NCBI GenBank assembly: GCA_036873135.1 | Contig: JAPTYO010000023.1 | Coordinates: forward strand, 4,847,834-4,911,833 | Source of the DNA: Clarkia xantiana subsp. parviflora | Lineage: Eukaryota; Streptophyta; Magnoliopsida; Myrtales; Onagraceae | DNA length: 64,000 bases | Direction: 5' to 3' | In this document: piece by piece, positions 46,913 to 58,178 of the stretch | Layout of the letters: each line of letters opens with the position of its first letter | Position numbering within the stretch: position 1 is the stretch's first letter | Notes under the pieces: generated by a model | What the model saw: only the letters and a program-made list of their open reading frames with translations | Databases searched by the model: none | Told to the model about the DNA's origin: nothing | Translations under genes and position numbers: made by a program

Positions 46913-48121
46913 CCGAGATGCTGCAACGTCTCCTCCCGCAAAGAGCCCTTAATGGATCAGTTGATGACTCTTCTCTTTTCTTGTCGGGTCCCGGAAGATG
47001 TACCTGCCGCGGGCTCTGCCTCGGGTTTCTTCTTCTTCGGGGACCAATCACGGGATCGTGAGCGGGATCGCGATCGAGATCGGGACCGATCACGACCTCA
47101 CTTTTCAGCAATGAACTCTTTAAGGTTCCCCTCTCGATCAGCTTCTCTATCTCCTTCTACAGCTCCCGACAATAATCCGTGTCGTGACCGCTGGCGCGGT
47201 GAAACCGATAATAGCGATCGGGTCGCGAGCCATAATACTCTCCATCCTTTCTCGGGGGGAACTTGGCGATGCCCTGTCGCTCCATCACTGCTAGCACCTC
47301 TGCTAGGGAGCTGTCGAGAGGGGTGTGATCATCCCTCCGCTTTTCCTTCCTCGAGGGCTGTCCCTCTCGTCGGTCGGAGCGGCCTCGATTCCGATTGCCC
47401 TCAGATTCATCCTTCGACCTTCGGTCGTCCACAGGCTTGGAGGACTGCTTCCCTTGACAGCTTTTACTAGAGCAGAACTCATAACAAACACAGGAGTAAC
47501 CAATCACAAACACAGAGATAACCAAATAAAGGTGAAAGTTACTCGCCTGGAATTATTCACCACAAGCTTGACAAGAATCTGCGAAGCATACAGCTCCCGG
47601 AATGTCACGGTATTTCCACCCACGAGGAGCCCTCAATGGATCACGTTAATGACCATTCTCTTCTCCTGTCGGGGCCCTAAGGGCGAACCAGCCAGAGGCT
47701 CCTCCTCAGGCTTTTTCTTCTGGGCCGGCCCTTTGTCCACCAACCACTCGGACTGAGCGAGCTCCTTACCTTTATCCTGAGCCCCAGGCGGGACTTGCTC
47801 CGGCCTCGGCGCGGAGGTGGCGGCAGCTCCACAGCCTGCTTCTTGGCGGCCTCTCTCCGGTCCAGGCCTCTCTCCGGTCCAGGAGAGCTTCCATGGCCTC
47901 CAAAAACGACGGCGTGGCGTCCGCCACAGCCTTGACTAACTCCGGATTTGGAGGAGCATCCTCTCCTCTGTTTTCCCTGGGCTAGGAGACAGATCCCACC
48001 GGTGCTTCCTCATGCCCCCTGTCTGGGAGACGTTAGCAACAGGTGGAGGATCGTCTCGAGCCTCGCTGTGTTCCGGCAGCCTTGAAGTCTGTCCTTGCTT
48101 GGTTTGCCTAGCAGGTGCCAT
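46869..48121 (-). pseudogene. G3 gag remnant
   Basis: The frame starts M-A-P-A-R-Q-T-K-Q-G-Q just after the primer site (48121, minus) and soon stops. A CCHC-like knuckle region (Y-Y-R-F-H-R-A-S-G-H-D-T-D-Y-C) is at about 47225-47160, preceded by an Arg/Asp/Ser-rich linker. Two related blocks (about 47720-47590 and 47045-46930) show that part of gag was duplicated. The capsid core is missing. Confidence 0.8.
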
Positions 48122-48162
48122 ATGAACGAAGTAGAGGTTACCTTGGCTTTTCGTTCAAGGTT

Positions 48163-48179
48163 CCCACAGACGGCGCCAA
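48163..48179 (-). other. Primer binding site of G3
   Basis: On the minus strand, TTGGCGCCGTCTGTGGG directly after the 5' LTR, intact and closer to the common Tat form than the site in G1. Confidence 0.82.
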
Positions 48180-48920
48180 TGTTGGATCGCGGTGGAACTC
48201 CGGCACGGCGCTTGACGGTGGTCCGAACTCCTTAGCTCCACGCAATCCTGCAAAGAGGGGATAGACCGGGCGGTGGCTCGGAATCCCTCTCCGATGCTTA
48301 AATGAGTATATGGCAAGAGTAGGCAAGTATGTCTGTCAAAAAGGTCCTCTCAAACCTGGGGAGTTTCCACCCTTTTATAGGGGAAGTCTAACCCCAGTTA
48401 CCTGATTTATCGCCTGGGCCGCTGGCCCATATCCCGCGTATCTCGCTCATTTATCTGTTACTCCGGATATATCGGCCCACGATCCCGCTATCTTAGCGGA
48501 TGCGTATCTTGCTCATTTATCTGTTACTCCGGATATATCGGCCCACGATCCCGCTATCTTAGCGGATGCGTATCTTGGCCTTATACTCTTGTCGCAAGCC
48601 TCGACCACTGTCGGAGACTCCAGAGTTGTGTCATCACTGCCCGGGGCCTCTCGCCATCATGACTTGGCCCATTCTTCTCCGAGATCTTCCATCGGGGCCT
48701 GCTCACAGGCATCGTGGCCTATTCATAGGCGTGTTCGTCGGGGCTAGCTGTTCAGCTAACTGTTCACTTCACGGGTCCGACTCCGTCGGGACCTTTCCTT
48801 GTCGGGGCGCGTACCGTCGGGACCTTCTCTCTTGGGCTTTTGGGCCTGATCCAGGGCCCAGTGGGCTGGGCCACCGTCTATTCATCGTTAAGGGCCTAAC
48901 GGCTACGCCAGAATCCATCA
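48180..48920 (-). repeat. 5' LTR of Gypsy element G3
   Basis: 741 bp, no difference seen from 42948-43688, including the internal 68-bp duplication. The minus-strand TATA box TATAAAA is at 48373-48379. Confidence 0.95.
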
Positions 48921-48925
48921 TGCCC

Positions 48926-49640
48926 CTAAAACTTAAGTCGACGACCACCCCAACTATGATGGTCTACCATCTCAACTTCAGCCGACCACCCAACTCCAGC
49001 AGTCACCCAACTAACCCCAGCGATCTCGAAACTCACCAGAAGATCACCAATAGTTACCTCTGGCACCAAAGAGCTCTGACTGAGAGCTCATCGGCTTAAT
49101 TAAAGTACTTTGTAGCTCTGATCGAGGCTAGAATGCTCCCAATCGGGGCCATGAAGGCTCCAAATCGGGCTTAGAAAGCTCTGAATGGGAATCTTCTTGA
49201 CCCGAGTGGGGCCCTCTTTGGCTTCATAAGTGGTTGCCGACAACTTATGCAGACGCTCGCAAATTTTTTGAAACATCACGAATTATCACCTCGGGGGATT
49301 AGATTCATTCTATTTTTATTTAGCAACAACCAAAATGAGGTTTTCAGCTGAAGAAACAAAGGAAAATGAAAATGCACCACGAAGAAATCGACAACAGAGG
49401 TTCGCAACCGAGGATAGATTCAGCAGAAAGAAAGAAAGAAAGAAAGAAAGAAGATGTACATAGCAAGCATCACATGACTCACCATTAGAACTTCTCTACT
49501 TTCGAAAGTGTTAGGGTTTCCTCTTCCTCCGCTCTCCGTTTCCGACGATTATTATTAATTTTGGGGAAGAAGCGTTAACCCCCAGTGTTTTCATATCTAG
49601 ATTCTTCCTTCTATCTACATATTTATTATTTAGGTCAAAC
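48926..49640. other. Intergenic, no supported gene
   Basis: Contains an (AAAG)n microsatellite at about 49428-49453. Some short frames exist with no domain. Confidence 0.4.
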
Positions 49641-49643
49641 ATA

Positions 49644-49815
49644 GGGCCAGCAATGGTGCGGTAAATATCAAATAACTATGGTTATCCCATTATTTACCGC
49701 AATGGTTAACCGCACCATTGTGGTGAGGTGCGGTTATGGTGATGAGTTTTGTACCCACAGTGGTTATGGTTATGGTATTAAGTCTATAACCGCGGTTATA
49801 ACCATCACCGCTATA
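49644..49815. mobile_element. One end of a hAT-like element
   Basis: TAGGGCCAGCAATGGTGCGG followed by many copies of GGTTATGG / AACCGC, a pattern like hAT ends (compare the GGTTCCGG words of the hAT element at 473). The opposite end was not found. Confidence 0.35.
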
Positions 49816-50006
49816 TATATATGTATTAGTAACATTACTAATATTTATATAAATATTAATCATCAAATCTTATAATATGCGTTCAATCTACACCATTTAT
49901 TTTTCGTCAATTCAATCTAGTTCATTCATTCTATTTGAAACCTAATATAGAACTTAGTCTCATCTCTCAGACTCTCATTCAGTGATTGAAGAAGTGTTTT
50001 TTTAAT

Positions 50007-50191
50007 GGGTTAAAGGTCCTTTTGGTACCACATGTTTGCAAAAATTACATTGTTCATACCACTAGTATTTTTTCGTACCGAATTGGTACCATATGTTTCC
50101 AAACCTTACTGTTTTGGTACCTCTGTTAGGGTTCCGTCAAAAACGGCCGTTAAATGGGTTAAACGGCCGTTTAAAAGTACATACGAGCGAA
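50007..50191. mobile_element. Arm of a Mutator-like MITE
   Basis: Begins GGGTTAAAGGTCC with GGTACCACATGTTTGC and CGTTAAATGGGTTAAACGG words, as in the other GGGTTA elements here. The right arm is not identifiable; a SINE lies just beyond. Confidence 0.5.
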
Positions 50192-50202
50192 GGTCAATAC
50201 AT

Positions 50203-50356
50203 CATATGCCTGAGGCGGTGTGTGGGCCAGACGGTACCTGATATTTTTATATCAGGTCACCGCGAGGTGACGCCCCGGAGGGGTTTCGAACCTGGGATCT
50301 TGGAGCCAAGCCACTTGGGAGTAAGCGCTCTCGACCACTAGACCACCACTGCTGGT
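50203..50356 (-). mobile_element. tRNA-derived SINE
   Basis: 154 bp between perfect 11-bp duplications GGTCAATACAT (50192-50202 and 50357-50367). On the minus strand it starts with GGTGGTCTAGTGGTCGAGAG (A-box region) and has a B box GGTTCGAAACCCC at about 50280-50292, the RNA polymerase III promoter of tRNA-derived SINEs. There is no poly(A) tail; the 3' end is unremarkable. Confidence 0.82.
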
Positions 50357-50367
50357 GGTCAATACAT

Positions 50368-51805
50368 TAGTTAGTTATTTATATTTGCATCAATTAGTTA
50401 TATTTGTTTTTAACATAATATTTTACATTCCAAAATGTGGTTAAATGGTTTAAACTTCTTTCATTTAATCACTTATATTTGACATGATCTTATTAAATAA
50501 TAATTTTACAATTACACTCAATGAATTCAATTATTATTCTTTGTGTTTTTCATATTTTTCATTATTGATTTTGTGTTTTCCTTAAAGAACTTTAAATTTT
50601 TTATTTTTTTAAAAAATAGAACACGGGGTAGAATCCAACTCTAACTATGTTCAGATTCAAACTGCCAACAACAGCTGAGTTCGATTGAACTCAGCGGGAG
50701 CTCTGATGGGTTAAATTAGAACCCAGTTGTAACTTGGATGGGTTCGATCGAACCCAGTTGCTGGCGGTGGGTTTCAATTCGAATCCGACTAGGGTTTAGA
50801 TTCAAACCCGGTGTTCGATTATTAAATAAATTGAAAAATTAGATTTTTACGAAAAATTGATGAGTTTTAGAATAACACAATGGAAAACTAGATGAAAAAT
50901 GAATATAAAATGGGCCATTTAGATATTTTCTTAAAATGTAACCAAATTGTCACATTTGCAGAAATAGATAACTAAAAAGCATAAGTTTGAACTAAACAGT
51001 CACATTTACAAACGATAACCAAACTATGTATTGAACATTTTTTTTGGGCATCTTTCAATATTATTGTTAAATTAGTTAATTGTATGACCACATGTAAGAT
51101 CTTAAAACAAATTAAAAAATAATGAACTTCTCATAATAAGAACTATGAATTGTATATCAAATTTCACAAGCAATCCATTAATGTAGAATTAAAAAAACTC
51201 TAAAAAGCTGACAACTAGTTAGATTTTTAAAAGTGATAAGACATATTTTGTTCATAAAATTATTCAAGAATTAGATTTTTTTTTTTTTGAGAGTCAAGAA
51301 TCAGGCTAATACCACAATTTAGCGTATTACCGTGTATTGATACCTAATTGCGAATATTATCTGTGTTAATTGTATTTTTTTATTGTCATATGCTTGCACA
51401 AATATGATTTATATATATATATACACATTAGTGTTATTGTGTTGTGTAAGAAACCCCAGTTATAATAAGTTATATAACTGCATTTACATACGCTTTCTAG
51501 ACTAAATTGCCAGCCATTACTCTTAACTGTATTCTCTCCACAAAATAAACATTTATAAATCAAAGAAATGTAATATTACACCAACAATATGTTCCTGCGG
51601 CCATAGCAAGCAAAGTACCCTTCAAAGACATACATCTATAAATAATCCTTGCGATCTTCAAGAACCCAAACAAACATATGAAACACAACCCAGTGAAAGA
51701 GAGGAGGGACAACACAACAATCTCCATGAATCAATCACAGGAACAAAGAATGAAGAAGAATCATATTAACTGTGCATCTTTTTGAACTGTAGTAACACAC
51801 GGCAA
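50368..51805. other. Intergenic and 3' flank of the IQD gene
   Basis: AT-rich, no gene supported. The last 200 bp probably hold the 3' untranslated region and polyadenylation site of the minus-strand IQD gene. Confidence 0.4.
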
Positions 51806-53766
51806 CTACACCGCAACTCCACTAGCCACACTCGTCTCGGATATCACGCTCGCACTCACCTTTGGAGGAGCAGAGTACCGCCTCGGCCTTGCTGGAGAAG
51901 AAGGTGGAAAGGCCAGCTTCTTCTTTGCCACAACAGGAGAAACCTTCTCCGGTGTGGTCCCCACAGAGCCCTGAAACCGAGACTTGGCCCTTGCTGACTG
52001 AGTCGCTACCATGTAGCTCGGGACCGAGGCTGAGCTACCAAGACTCTCATCGTCTCTGATGGCTGCACCCACACTGTGCCTCCGGCTTATCTCCGACTGG
52101 ACACTGATCATGCTTCTGGAGTCATCTTCTGCAGCAGCAAAGCCGATGCTCGGTTTTGGACTTGCAGGTGGCTTCATCATCTTCTTCGAAGGAGTTGAAG
52201 AAGGTTGGAAGGTGGTTGATTTCTGGGAAGCTGTGGGGGAGTCCTTGCCGGAGTTTAGTTGGTACCGGGCGTAGGATTTGCTGATTTCTCCGGCGATGTT
52301 GATGGTGGTGTTTTTGGTGGCGGAGTTGTCGGAGTCTTTCTCCCATGGTCGAGCGGCCATCCATCTCTCCAACCAACTCCATCCCCATGAAGGATTGGTG
52401 GGATCTAAGAACATGGGGTTTGTTGATTTTGGTTGGTTCTTCCATGTTTGCTGCCATTTTTACATTAGGTAAAAGTTTAACATATATTATTCAGAAAAAG
52501 TATGGGTTTTTACTTTAATCTAAAAAACAATGCTATGAAGTATAAATTAGGGAGGTATTCATTTAGCTAATCAATGCAAAATATACCTGATGAGTGAAAG
52601 CATAAGCAAGAGCTCTTTCTCTCCTCATAGTAGCCTCAAATTTCTTTAGTTGGCTTGTCTCGATCTGCTCCTTCGATTGTAGACTCTGATCCCAGTCCTC
52701 CCCAATCTGCCACAAGATTTGATTTACATCAGTTCTTCACAACTATTAATTGCAATGAATAATTTAACATAGATGTTATAAACCAAATGTTCAGAACGTC
52801 TTGACCAAATAACCAGCACGAATCCATATTCAAAAGACAAAGTTGATAGTTTCTGTGAGGACCGGGTTTTTGGTATTAGGTATCTTTTGATGTTCGACAA
52901 TAGATCATTTGTGACTGACATAGTTGTAATTAGATACCTTAAGATTTTCGAATTCTTTGGCTTGTTTCTGCAAGAGTTGTTTCTGTAGAGCCTGATTTTC
53001 TTCAGACATTCTTAGCCTCCGAGCATGTATCTGAGATTGCAAACGAGCAAGAGTCTGCATGCAGCGCATTGTATTGCAGACTTGGCGTTTAACAGTTGGC
53101 CCTTCAATCAATGACTTCAACCTCACCAACCCTCTCAAAGCTCTCAGTGCCCTTCTTGCCTTCAAAAGGAAAAAACTTTAATACTCCATTCATGAAAATC
53201 ATTCAGTAGCTTGTCTTGACATTCAGGTTGTGAATTAAGATCAAGATACAGAAACACTGAAAGTAGATACCTGGTATCCTCGGAAAGCTGTTTGAATCTT
53301 GATTGCAGCAACTTCATCCCCAGATTTTCCAGCATATCGTGTGGCAGCAACAACAGGAACATCCTCTGGAACATCGAAATCAGCTTCAACCCCAGCATCT
53401 GTCATACCTGGAACATACTCGGTTTCCTCAGTCTGTTCATCAATCAGAATCACCTCCTCTGCCTGATGATGGTATTGAGGTGGAGGAATCGAAGAGGGAG
53501 GAGGAGGAAGAGAAGAAGCTTCTCTTATTGTTGCTGTATCATTCAAATCCAAAGGCAATTGCTTTTGCTTCCCAAACCATTTCTTCTTGGACTTACTAGA
53601 TTTCTGGAAAGACATAACATTTCTTAGAATGCTTACTGCAGATTCACAATAACAGAAAGAATTCAATAATGGAGGCAGATCCGTAACCTACCAGGTCTTT
53701 AGGCTCCTTAGAGTCAGGACTCAGAGCTTTCTTTACTGAAGAAAACCAGTTTCCCTTCCTACCCAT
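51806..53766 (-). CDS. IQD2-like: IQ67-domain calmodulin-binding protein, IQD1/IQD2-like
   Basis: Five coding exons on the minus strand: 53766-53692, 53603-53271, 53159-52938, 52706-52587 and 52450-51806, 1395 nt for 464 residues. The N-terminus M-G-R-K-G-N-W-F-S-S-V-K-K-A is typical. The IQ67 domain (about residues 120-190) has A-A-I-K-I-Q-T-A-F-R-G-Y, then A-R-R-A-L-R-A-L-R-G-L-V-R-L, with the family's characteristic intron inside it at the end of exon 2. Next come M-S-E-E-N-Q-A-L-Q-K-Q-L-L-Q-K, M-R-R-E-R-A-L-A-Y-A, N-P-S-W-G-W-S-W-L-E-R-W-M, and the C-terminal S-Y-M-V-A-T-Q-S-A-R-A-K and P-R-R-Y-S-A-P-P-K motifs. IQD proteins bind calmodulin and act at microtubules, membrane or nucleus. 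Length and motifs fit subfamily I. The frame is intact. A leader intron is likely (next entry). Confidence 0.95.
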
Positions 53767-54560
53767 CACTTTATCTCTGCTGATAGATCCTTTCTGGAGA
53801 GTCACAATCATGAAATTATCAAACAATTTAGGGCAAAGTCATAAGTATATCGAGATTTACAGCTCTAGAGCCAATTTTAGTAACTAAAACAAATTATCCA
53901 GATTCAGCCCTGCAAAATTCCATTGACTTCGTACAATTCGTAAAAGAACAGTGGCAAAATAACGCGATTCAGCTAAAAACAAAACGGAAAGGTTCCAGAA
54001 CATGGAGATAAACAGCAAGTCAGATCCCAACAAATACAGTCAATTCCCAAGCTAATCAACCACCAAACAAAATCTACAGTATGTTATCCACATTTGAGCT
54101 AAAGTTTCTGCAATCTGTCAGATTCCTTGGAAAAATCTACAATGTCGGAGCCGATTCCAATTTTAGCAAGCTCTGGAGCCGCCAACAGCAGCATCGACCA
54201 AATCGATACCGCGGAGCAAGAAAAAGGCTTTGAAAGTAGCAAAGACTACAAACAAGAAGTGGAAGCAGCTGATCTGAGTAAAGATGAAGCTACCTGAGTA
54301 CGACTGAACTACTAGATCTTGAATAACGGCCCCCCTCCTCGGCTTTCGTAGCGACGGATGAGGCTCAGGTAGGCTTTCACTTTCTTGCCTAATTAGTCAA
54401 CTTCAACTCAATCTCTATCACAGTTCACCAATGCAGGTGGAGTCGAACAAGGTTGATATTCAGATCTTGGAAGAGGAGATGTCAATGATTGGACTCCATC
54501 AAACCTCTGTTAGAGGAGAGAGACGAAAAAGAAGAAGAAAAGACACAGCTGGTTTTGCAG
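53767..54560 (-). other. 5' leader, leader intron and promoter side of the IQD gene
   Basis: Upstream of the ATG (minus strand) the sequence ends an intron with CTCTCCAG at about 53796, and a matching donor CAG|GTAGC lies near 54296. The leader exon then reaches to about 54560. The intervening 500 bp has no gene. The exact transcription start is not set. Confidence 0.5.
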
Positions 54561-56147
54561 GGCCACAGCCTTGCCTTGAGTTGAGCGGAAAAATGTAGGG
54601 ACCACCTAACCGTGTTCTTCGCTAATTACTGGCTAAGTAATAATTATTAATAATTAATTAATAAAGTAAAACGGAAGCCATTCCACTTTATTGCAAAGTG
54701 AATCCTTAACTTTGGCCGTAAGAATTTGCGCCATAATATTTTAAATAGTTGTACTTGTAGTACTTTATTATATTACTTTTGAACACTATAACCCCTTTCT
54801 TATTAATTTTGCATTTTTTCAAAAAAAATTAACAATTATCTAAAAAGATTACTAAAATACTGGATAACTGACCCGCGTTTTGCGCTTTACATGGAGTGCA
54901 AAATTTATTGGAGATATTTACTTTATAAATTCAAGTTCATTTAAAGGTGAATATATTAAAGGTAAATAAATAGAAATTAATAATATGCAAATCACTTTTT
55001 ATATATAGTATATGGGCTTGATTATTAAGAACTTAATTTGGAAAATAAATATCCTTTTATTTAACTCTAGTTAACTTAATTATTTAGATTTTATAATATG
55101 TATTATTTATGATATATCCAACATTTATGTGTTAAAGTTACGTAATAATACAACCATAAAAATTATTTATCAAACGTAGTAGTTAATTAATTATTTTGTA
55201 TCTTTCATATATTATATTTTAATTCATATATAATTATTTGTGCATGACAATAGTGAATTAGTATATTTTTTGCAATTTTATGCAAAATAGCATCCTTGAT
55301 TTTATTTTTCAAATTATAATTGTTAATATAAAATTATAACATGTGCATATATAGTTATTATTCATCATATATAACATTATGATATATGATAGAATTCTTT
55401 ATAGAAAAAATCTTTAAAAAATTGTTTTATTAAAAAAAACGTCCCATAGAAATTTTTGTTGGAGTCTACTTATTTATGAAGCTTAATCATTTGTAACTTA
55501 AAAAATGTTCGAAACATCTGAATGCATACAACTTAAATACTCAAGGTGAACCTGGTGTGCAATTGCAAGAAAGGCGAACAAATTCGCAAACTGGATAACT
55601 ACCTAATCCAAAAAGAGCATATGTATTAATACTTGGGTTGACCTACAAGCAATTGTTTAACACTAAAATAGGCAAAGTGCTTTGATTAAAATAATTTCGT
55701 CATTCTATACAAATTAATTAAAATAAAATATATTTACTGGTACCAATTAATTCATTAAAAACTTGTATTTTGCGTGTATATATATAAATATTATTAATGT
55801 TAATAGTGATAATAAACTGTATCAATTCATTTTTTTAATTATATATATGTATACTTAGGTTCAATCGACAATTATTAAGTGAATTATTAACCAGTACCAA
55901 CCAATTGTTTGACACTAAAATAGGTAAAAAAAAATAGTTTCTTATTTGGCACGATTTTGACATTAGCCAAATTAATAAATAAACACATATTTATCAAGGT
56001 AGCAATTATTTATTTATTTAGAAAACCTCCATTTTGCGTGTAAATAAATATTGGTAATCTTAATATAGATAATAATGGTATTGTTTAATTATATTTATTG
56101 TTAATGTTATATGTTTATAAACTTTTATAATTATATTCATTTATGTT
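54561..56147. other. AT-rich intergenic, no gene
   Basis: Very AT-rich. Holds a third copy of the GC hairpin type (CCCGCGTTTTGCGC, 54871-54884) and a diverged repeated phrase (CCAATTGTTTGACACTAAAATAGG near 55655 and near 55900). No coding sequence is seen. Confidence 0.45.
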
Positions 56148-56152
56148 AATTT

Positions 56153-57529
56153 TGTTGGATATCTGCCCAATTCGGGTTCGTATTTACATTCCGGACTTCG
56201 CAAACACGTCGAAAACCACAAATGGGACTGAAAAACAAACACCCGAGGAACAAAACGGTCCGGACGCACGTATGCGTCCGGAACGGAACCTCCGGATTGC
56301 CATAAGGAAAACCGGAGGTCCGGATTGTCCCGAGCAATCCGGGCCCCGTCGAATTCTAAGTCCGACAGGGTCCGGACTGCTGTCAGCGGGCATCTAGGCC
56401 TGTCAATTTTACCCGTGACCCGCGGGTGACCCGCAAATGACCCGCTCACGGGCCGGGTACGGGTAACCCTAAGTATGCTAACGGGTCATTTACGGGTGGG
56501 CCGGGTACGGGTTTGGGATTAGGACCCGTACCCGGCCCGTGACCCACTTAAATCAGTTTTTTTTTTTTTTTTTTCGTTTCCCTAAATAATGGCTAAAATC
56601 TAAATGCTAAATTGCTAACCCTAGGCGCGCTAGTCCTCTCACTCTTAGTCACTCCTTCCAATCTTAGTTGGATGCTTGCTTGAAATTAGATTTGGATTTT
56701 TGATGGTTTTGGTCCATTTGGACTTTGGAGATTGGTCATTTTCAAACTTTCAGTGCACAACTGCACATCCTTTAGACTTAGAGTCTGGCCTCTATCTGCG
56801 CCTGCACTTCAGCAATTGCATTGCATGTTTGACCCGGGTCACGGGTCAACACGGGTCAACCCGTTGACCCGTGTCCCGGGTACGGGTTTATAATCCTGAC
56901 CCGTGATGACCCCCGGGTCAATCACGGGTCGGGTCGTCCGTGACCCGCGGGTCACGGGTCCCGGGTCACGGGTTGTGACTCGTTGACAGGCCTACGCGCA
57001 TCTTTTATCGTCCGAACACAAAGAGTGAAGAGTTCTCCAAAGCCTAACTAGACGACGGTTCTTATTTTCTTTTAGACCGGCGTCGAACCGCACAAAAACC
57101 GGGTTCGGTTCTAAGGTTGCCTATAAATAAGAGACCTTGGCCACCCATTTGAAAGAACATTCTCGAGATTTTGGCCTTGGAGCTCTGACCTCTCTCTAGA
57201 ATATTTTCTCTCTCTAGACACTCATTTAAACATCGGAGAGGGTTCAACCGACACCACCCCCTCTGTGCTGGTTATTGCCCTTCCTGCAGGTTAGTGTCGC
57301 GCGAAGCCGAAAAGCTTACCTTGCCGACAAGCTTGCACTGCCGACAGCCGTACCTTGCCGTCAGCCGTACCTTGCCGACAGCCAACACTGCCAACAGCCG
57401 TAGCTGAGCGACATTTGCACATTGCCGACAGCCCCTTGCCAACATCAGAAAGCCCACTTCCGACACCCGACGTGTTTCCAACCTGAAGTGCCGAAGAATC
57501 CAACTACCCGGTTGGATTTGGACGCAACA
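56153..57529 (+). repeat. 5' LTR of Gypsy element G2, split by a hAT MITE
   Basis: About 770 bp without the nested 600-bp MITE and its duplication. Ends GGACGCAACA, the same ending as G1. TATA box TATAAATAA at 57122-57130. 57310-57450 repeats GCCGACAGCCGTACCTT-type words, the counterpart of the 16-bp repeats of G1 at the same place in the LTR. A primer site TAGCGCCGTCCG follows at 57532. Confidence 0.85.
56395..56994. mobile_element. hAT MITE, 600 bp, inside the G2 5' LTR
   Basis: Inverted ends TAGGCCTGTCAA and TTGACAGGCCTA; flanks CGGGCATC (56387-56394) and CGCGCATC (56995-57002) match at 7 of 8 positions. Both sides are filled with GACCCGCGGGT / ACGGGTCA words, giving strong self-pairing. 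The centre (56570-56820) is AT-richer and has no gene. Confidence 0.88.
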
Positions 57530-57584
57530 TTTAGCGCCGTCCGCGAGATTCGAACAAGAAGCAATCGCTCCCAACGATAGCTCG

Positions 57585-58178
57585 ATGGCACACGTACACG
57601 TGATCCATGAAGACTTTAATGCCAGAGGCGAGAGGTCATACAAGCGAGAAGTGTACGCTGCACAGACAACACGCAAGTCCGAAGATGATGTCATGAAGGA
57701 TGTTGTCATGAAGGATCCCGTCATAAATGATGACGTCATGAAGGATGCCGTCATGAAGGATGCCGTCATGAAAGATGCCATCATAAAAGATGCCGACATA
57801 GAAGATGTCATTGGCTTCTCGTCAAAAGACAAAAAGCATATTGTGTACCCACACAACGACGCCTTAGTCATAACCACGCAGAAACCAACGAAAAGTCAGC
57901 CTAGACCTTCGCACATCCCCGAAGCAGCGTCCATTGCTTCCTCCGTGCCAACAAGGAGTGTGCCTGCCGCACAGCACGGCCCAGAAGCCCATACCACACC
58001 GCGCGGAGCACCACCGCCCGAAGTTGAGCCAAGAAGGCATGAAGAGTTCCCTTACAGGATACCAGCTGAAGGTTTTCAGCAACATGAAGGAGGTGCCAAC
58101 CCAGTGCCACCAGTCACACCCGCCATGATGGCAGCTCTTGAAGAACTGATAGAATTCAGAGAGACTCTAAAAAACTAA
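57585..58178 (+). pseudogene. Permuted protease/gag fragment of G2
   Basis: 197 codons, open. The first half (H-V-I-H-E-D-F, R-S-Y-K-R-E-V-Y-A, D-V-I-G-F-S-S-K-D-K-K-H, Y-P-H-N-D-A-L-V-I-T) equals the protease-proximal region of G1, residues about 55-110, interrupted by a short-repeat expansion V-M-K-D-A (57690-57800). The second half (S-V-P-A-A-Q-H-G-P and a Pro/Glu-rich run) equals the gag N-terminus of G1, which in G1 comes first. So the order is swapped. The protease active site is absent. It is a recombination product and not a normal gag. Confidence 0.7.

Larger units (their letters stand above)
42948..48920 (-). mobile_element. LTR retrotransposon, Ty3/Gypsy, Tat lineage (element G3)
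   Basis: Two 741-bp LTRs, apparently identical base for base, flanked by a perfect TGCCC duplication (42943-42947 and 48921-48925). Coding direction is minus: the primer site TTGGCGCCGTCTGTGGG (48163-48179) adjoins the right LTR and the purine tract CTTGGGGGCAAA (43689-43700) adjoins the left. Inside are gag pieces, an archaeal-type RNase H and integrase, all with stops and frameshifts, but no protease or RT. A 16-copy tandem array lies before the 3' LTR. Identical LTRs mean a recent insertion, so the element must have been copied by enzymes from elsewhere. Confidence 0.95.

Noticed and set aside
51782..53627. Plus-strand ORFs across the IQD gene
   Set aside because: Shadows of the minus-strand exons, which carry the clear IQ67 motifs and splice borders.
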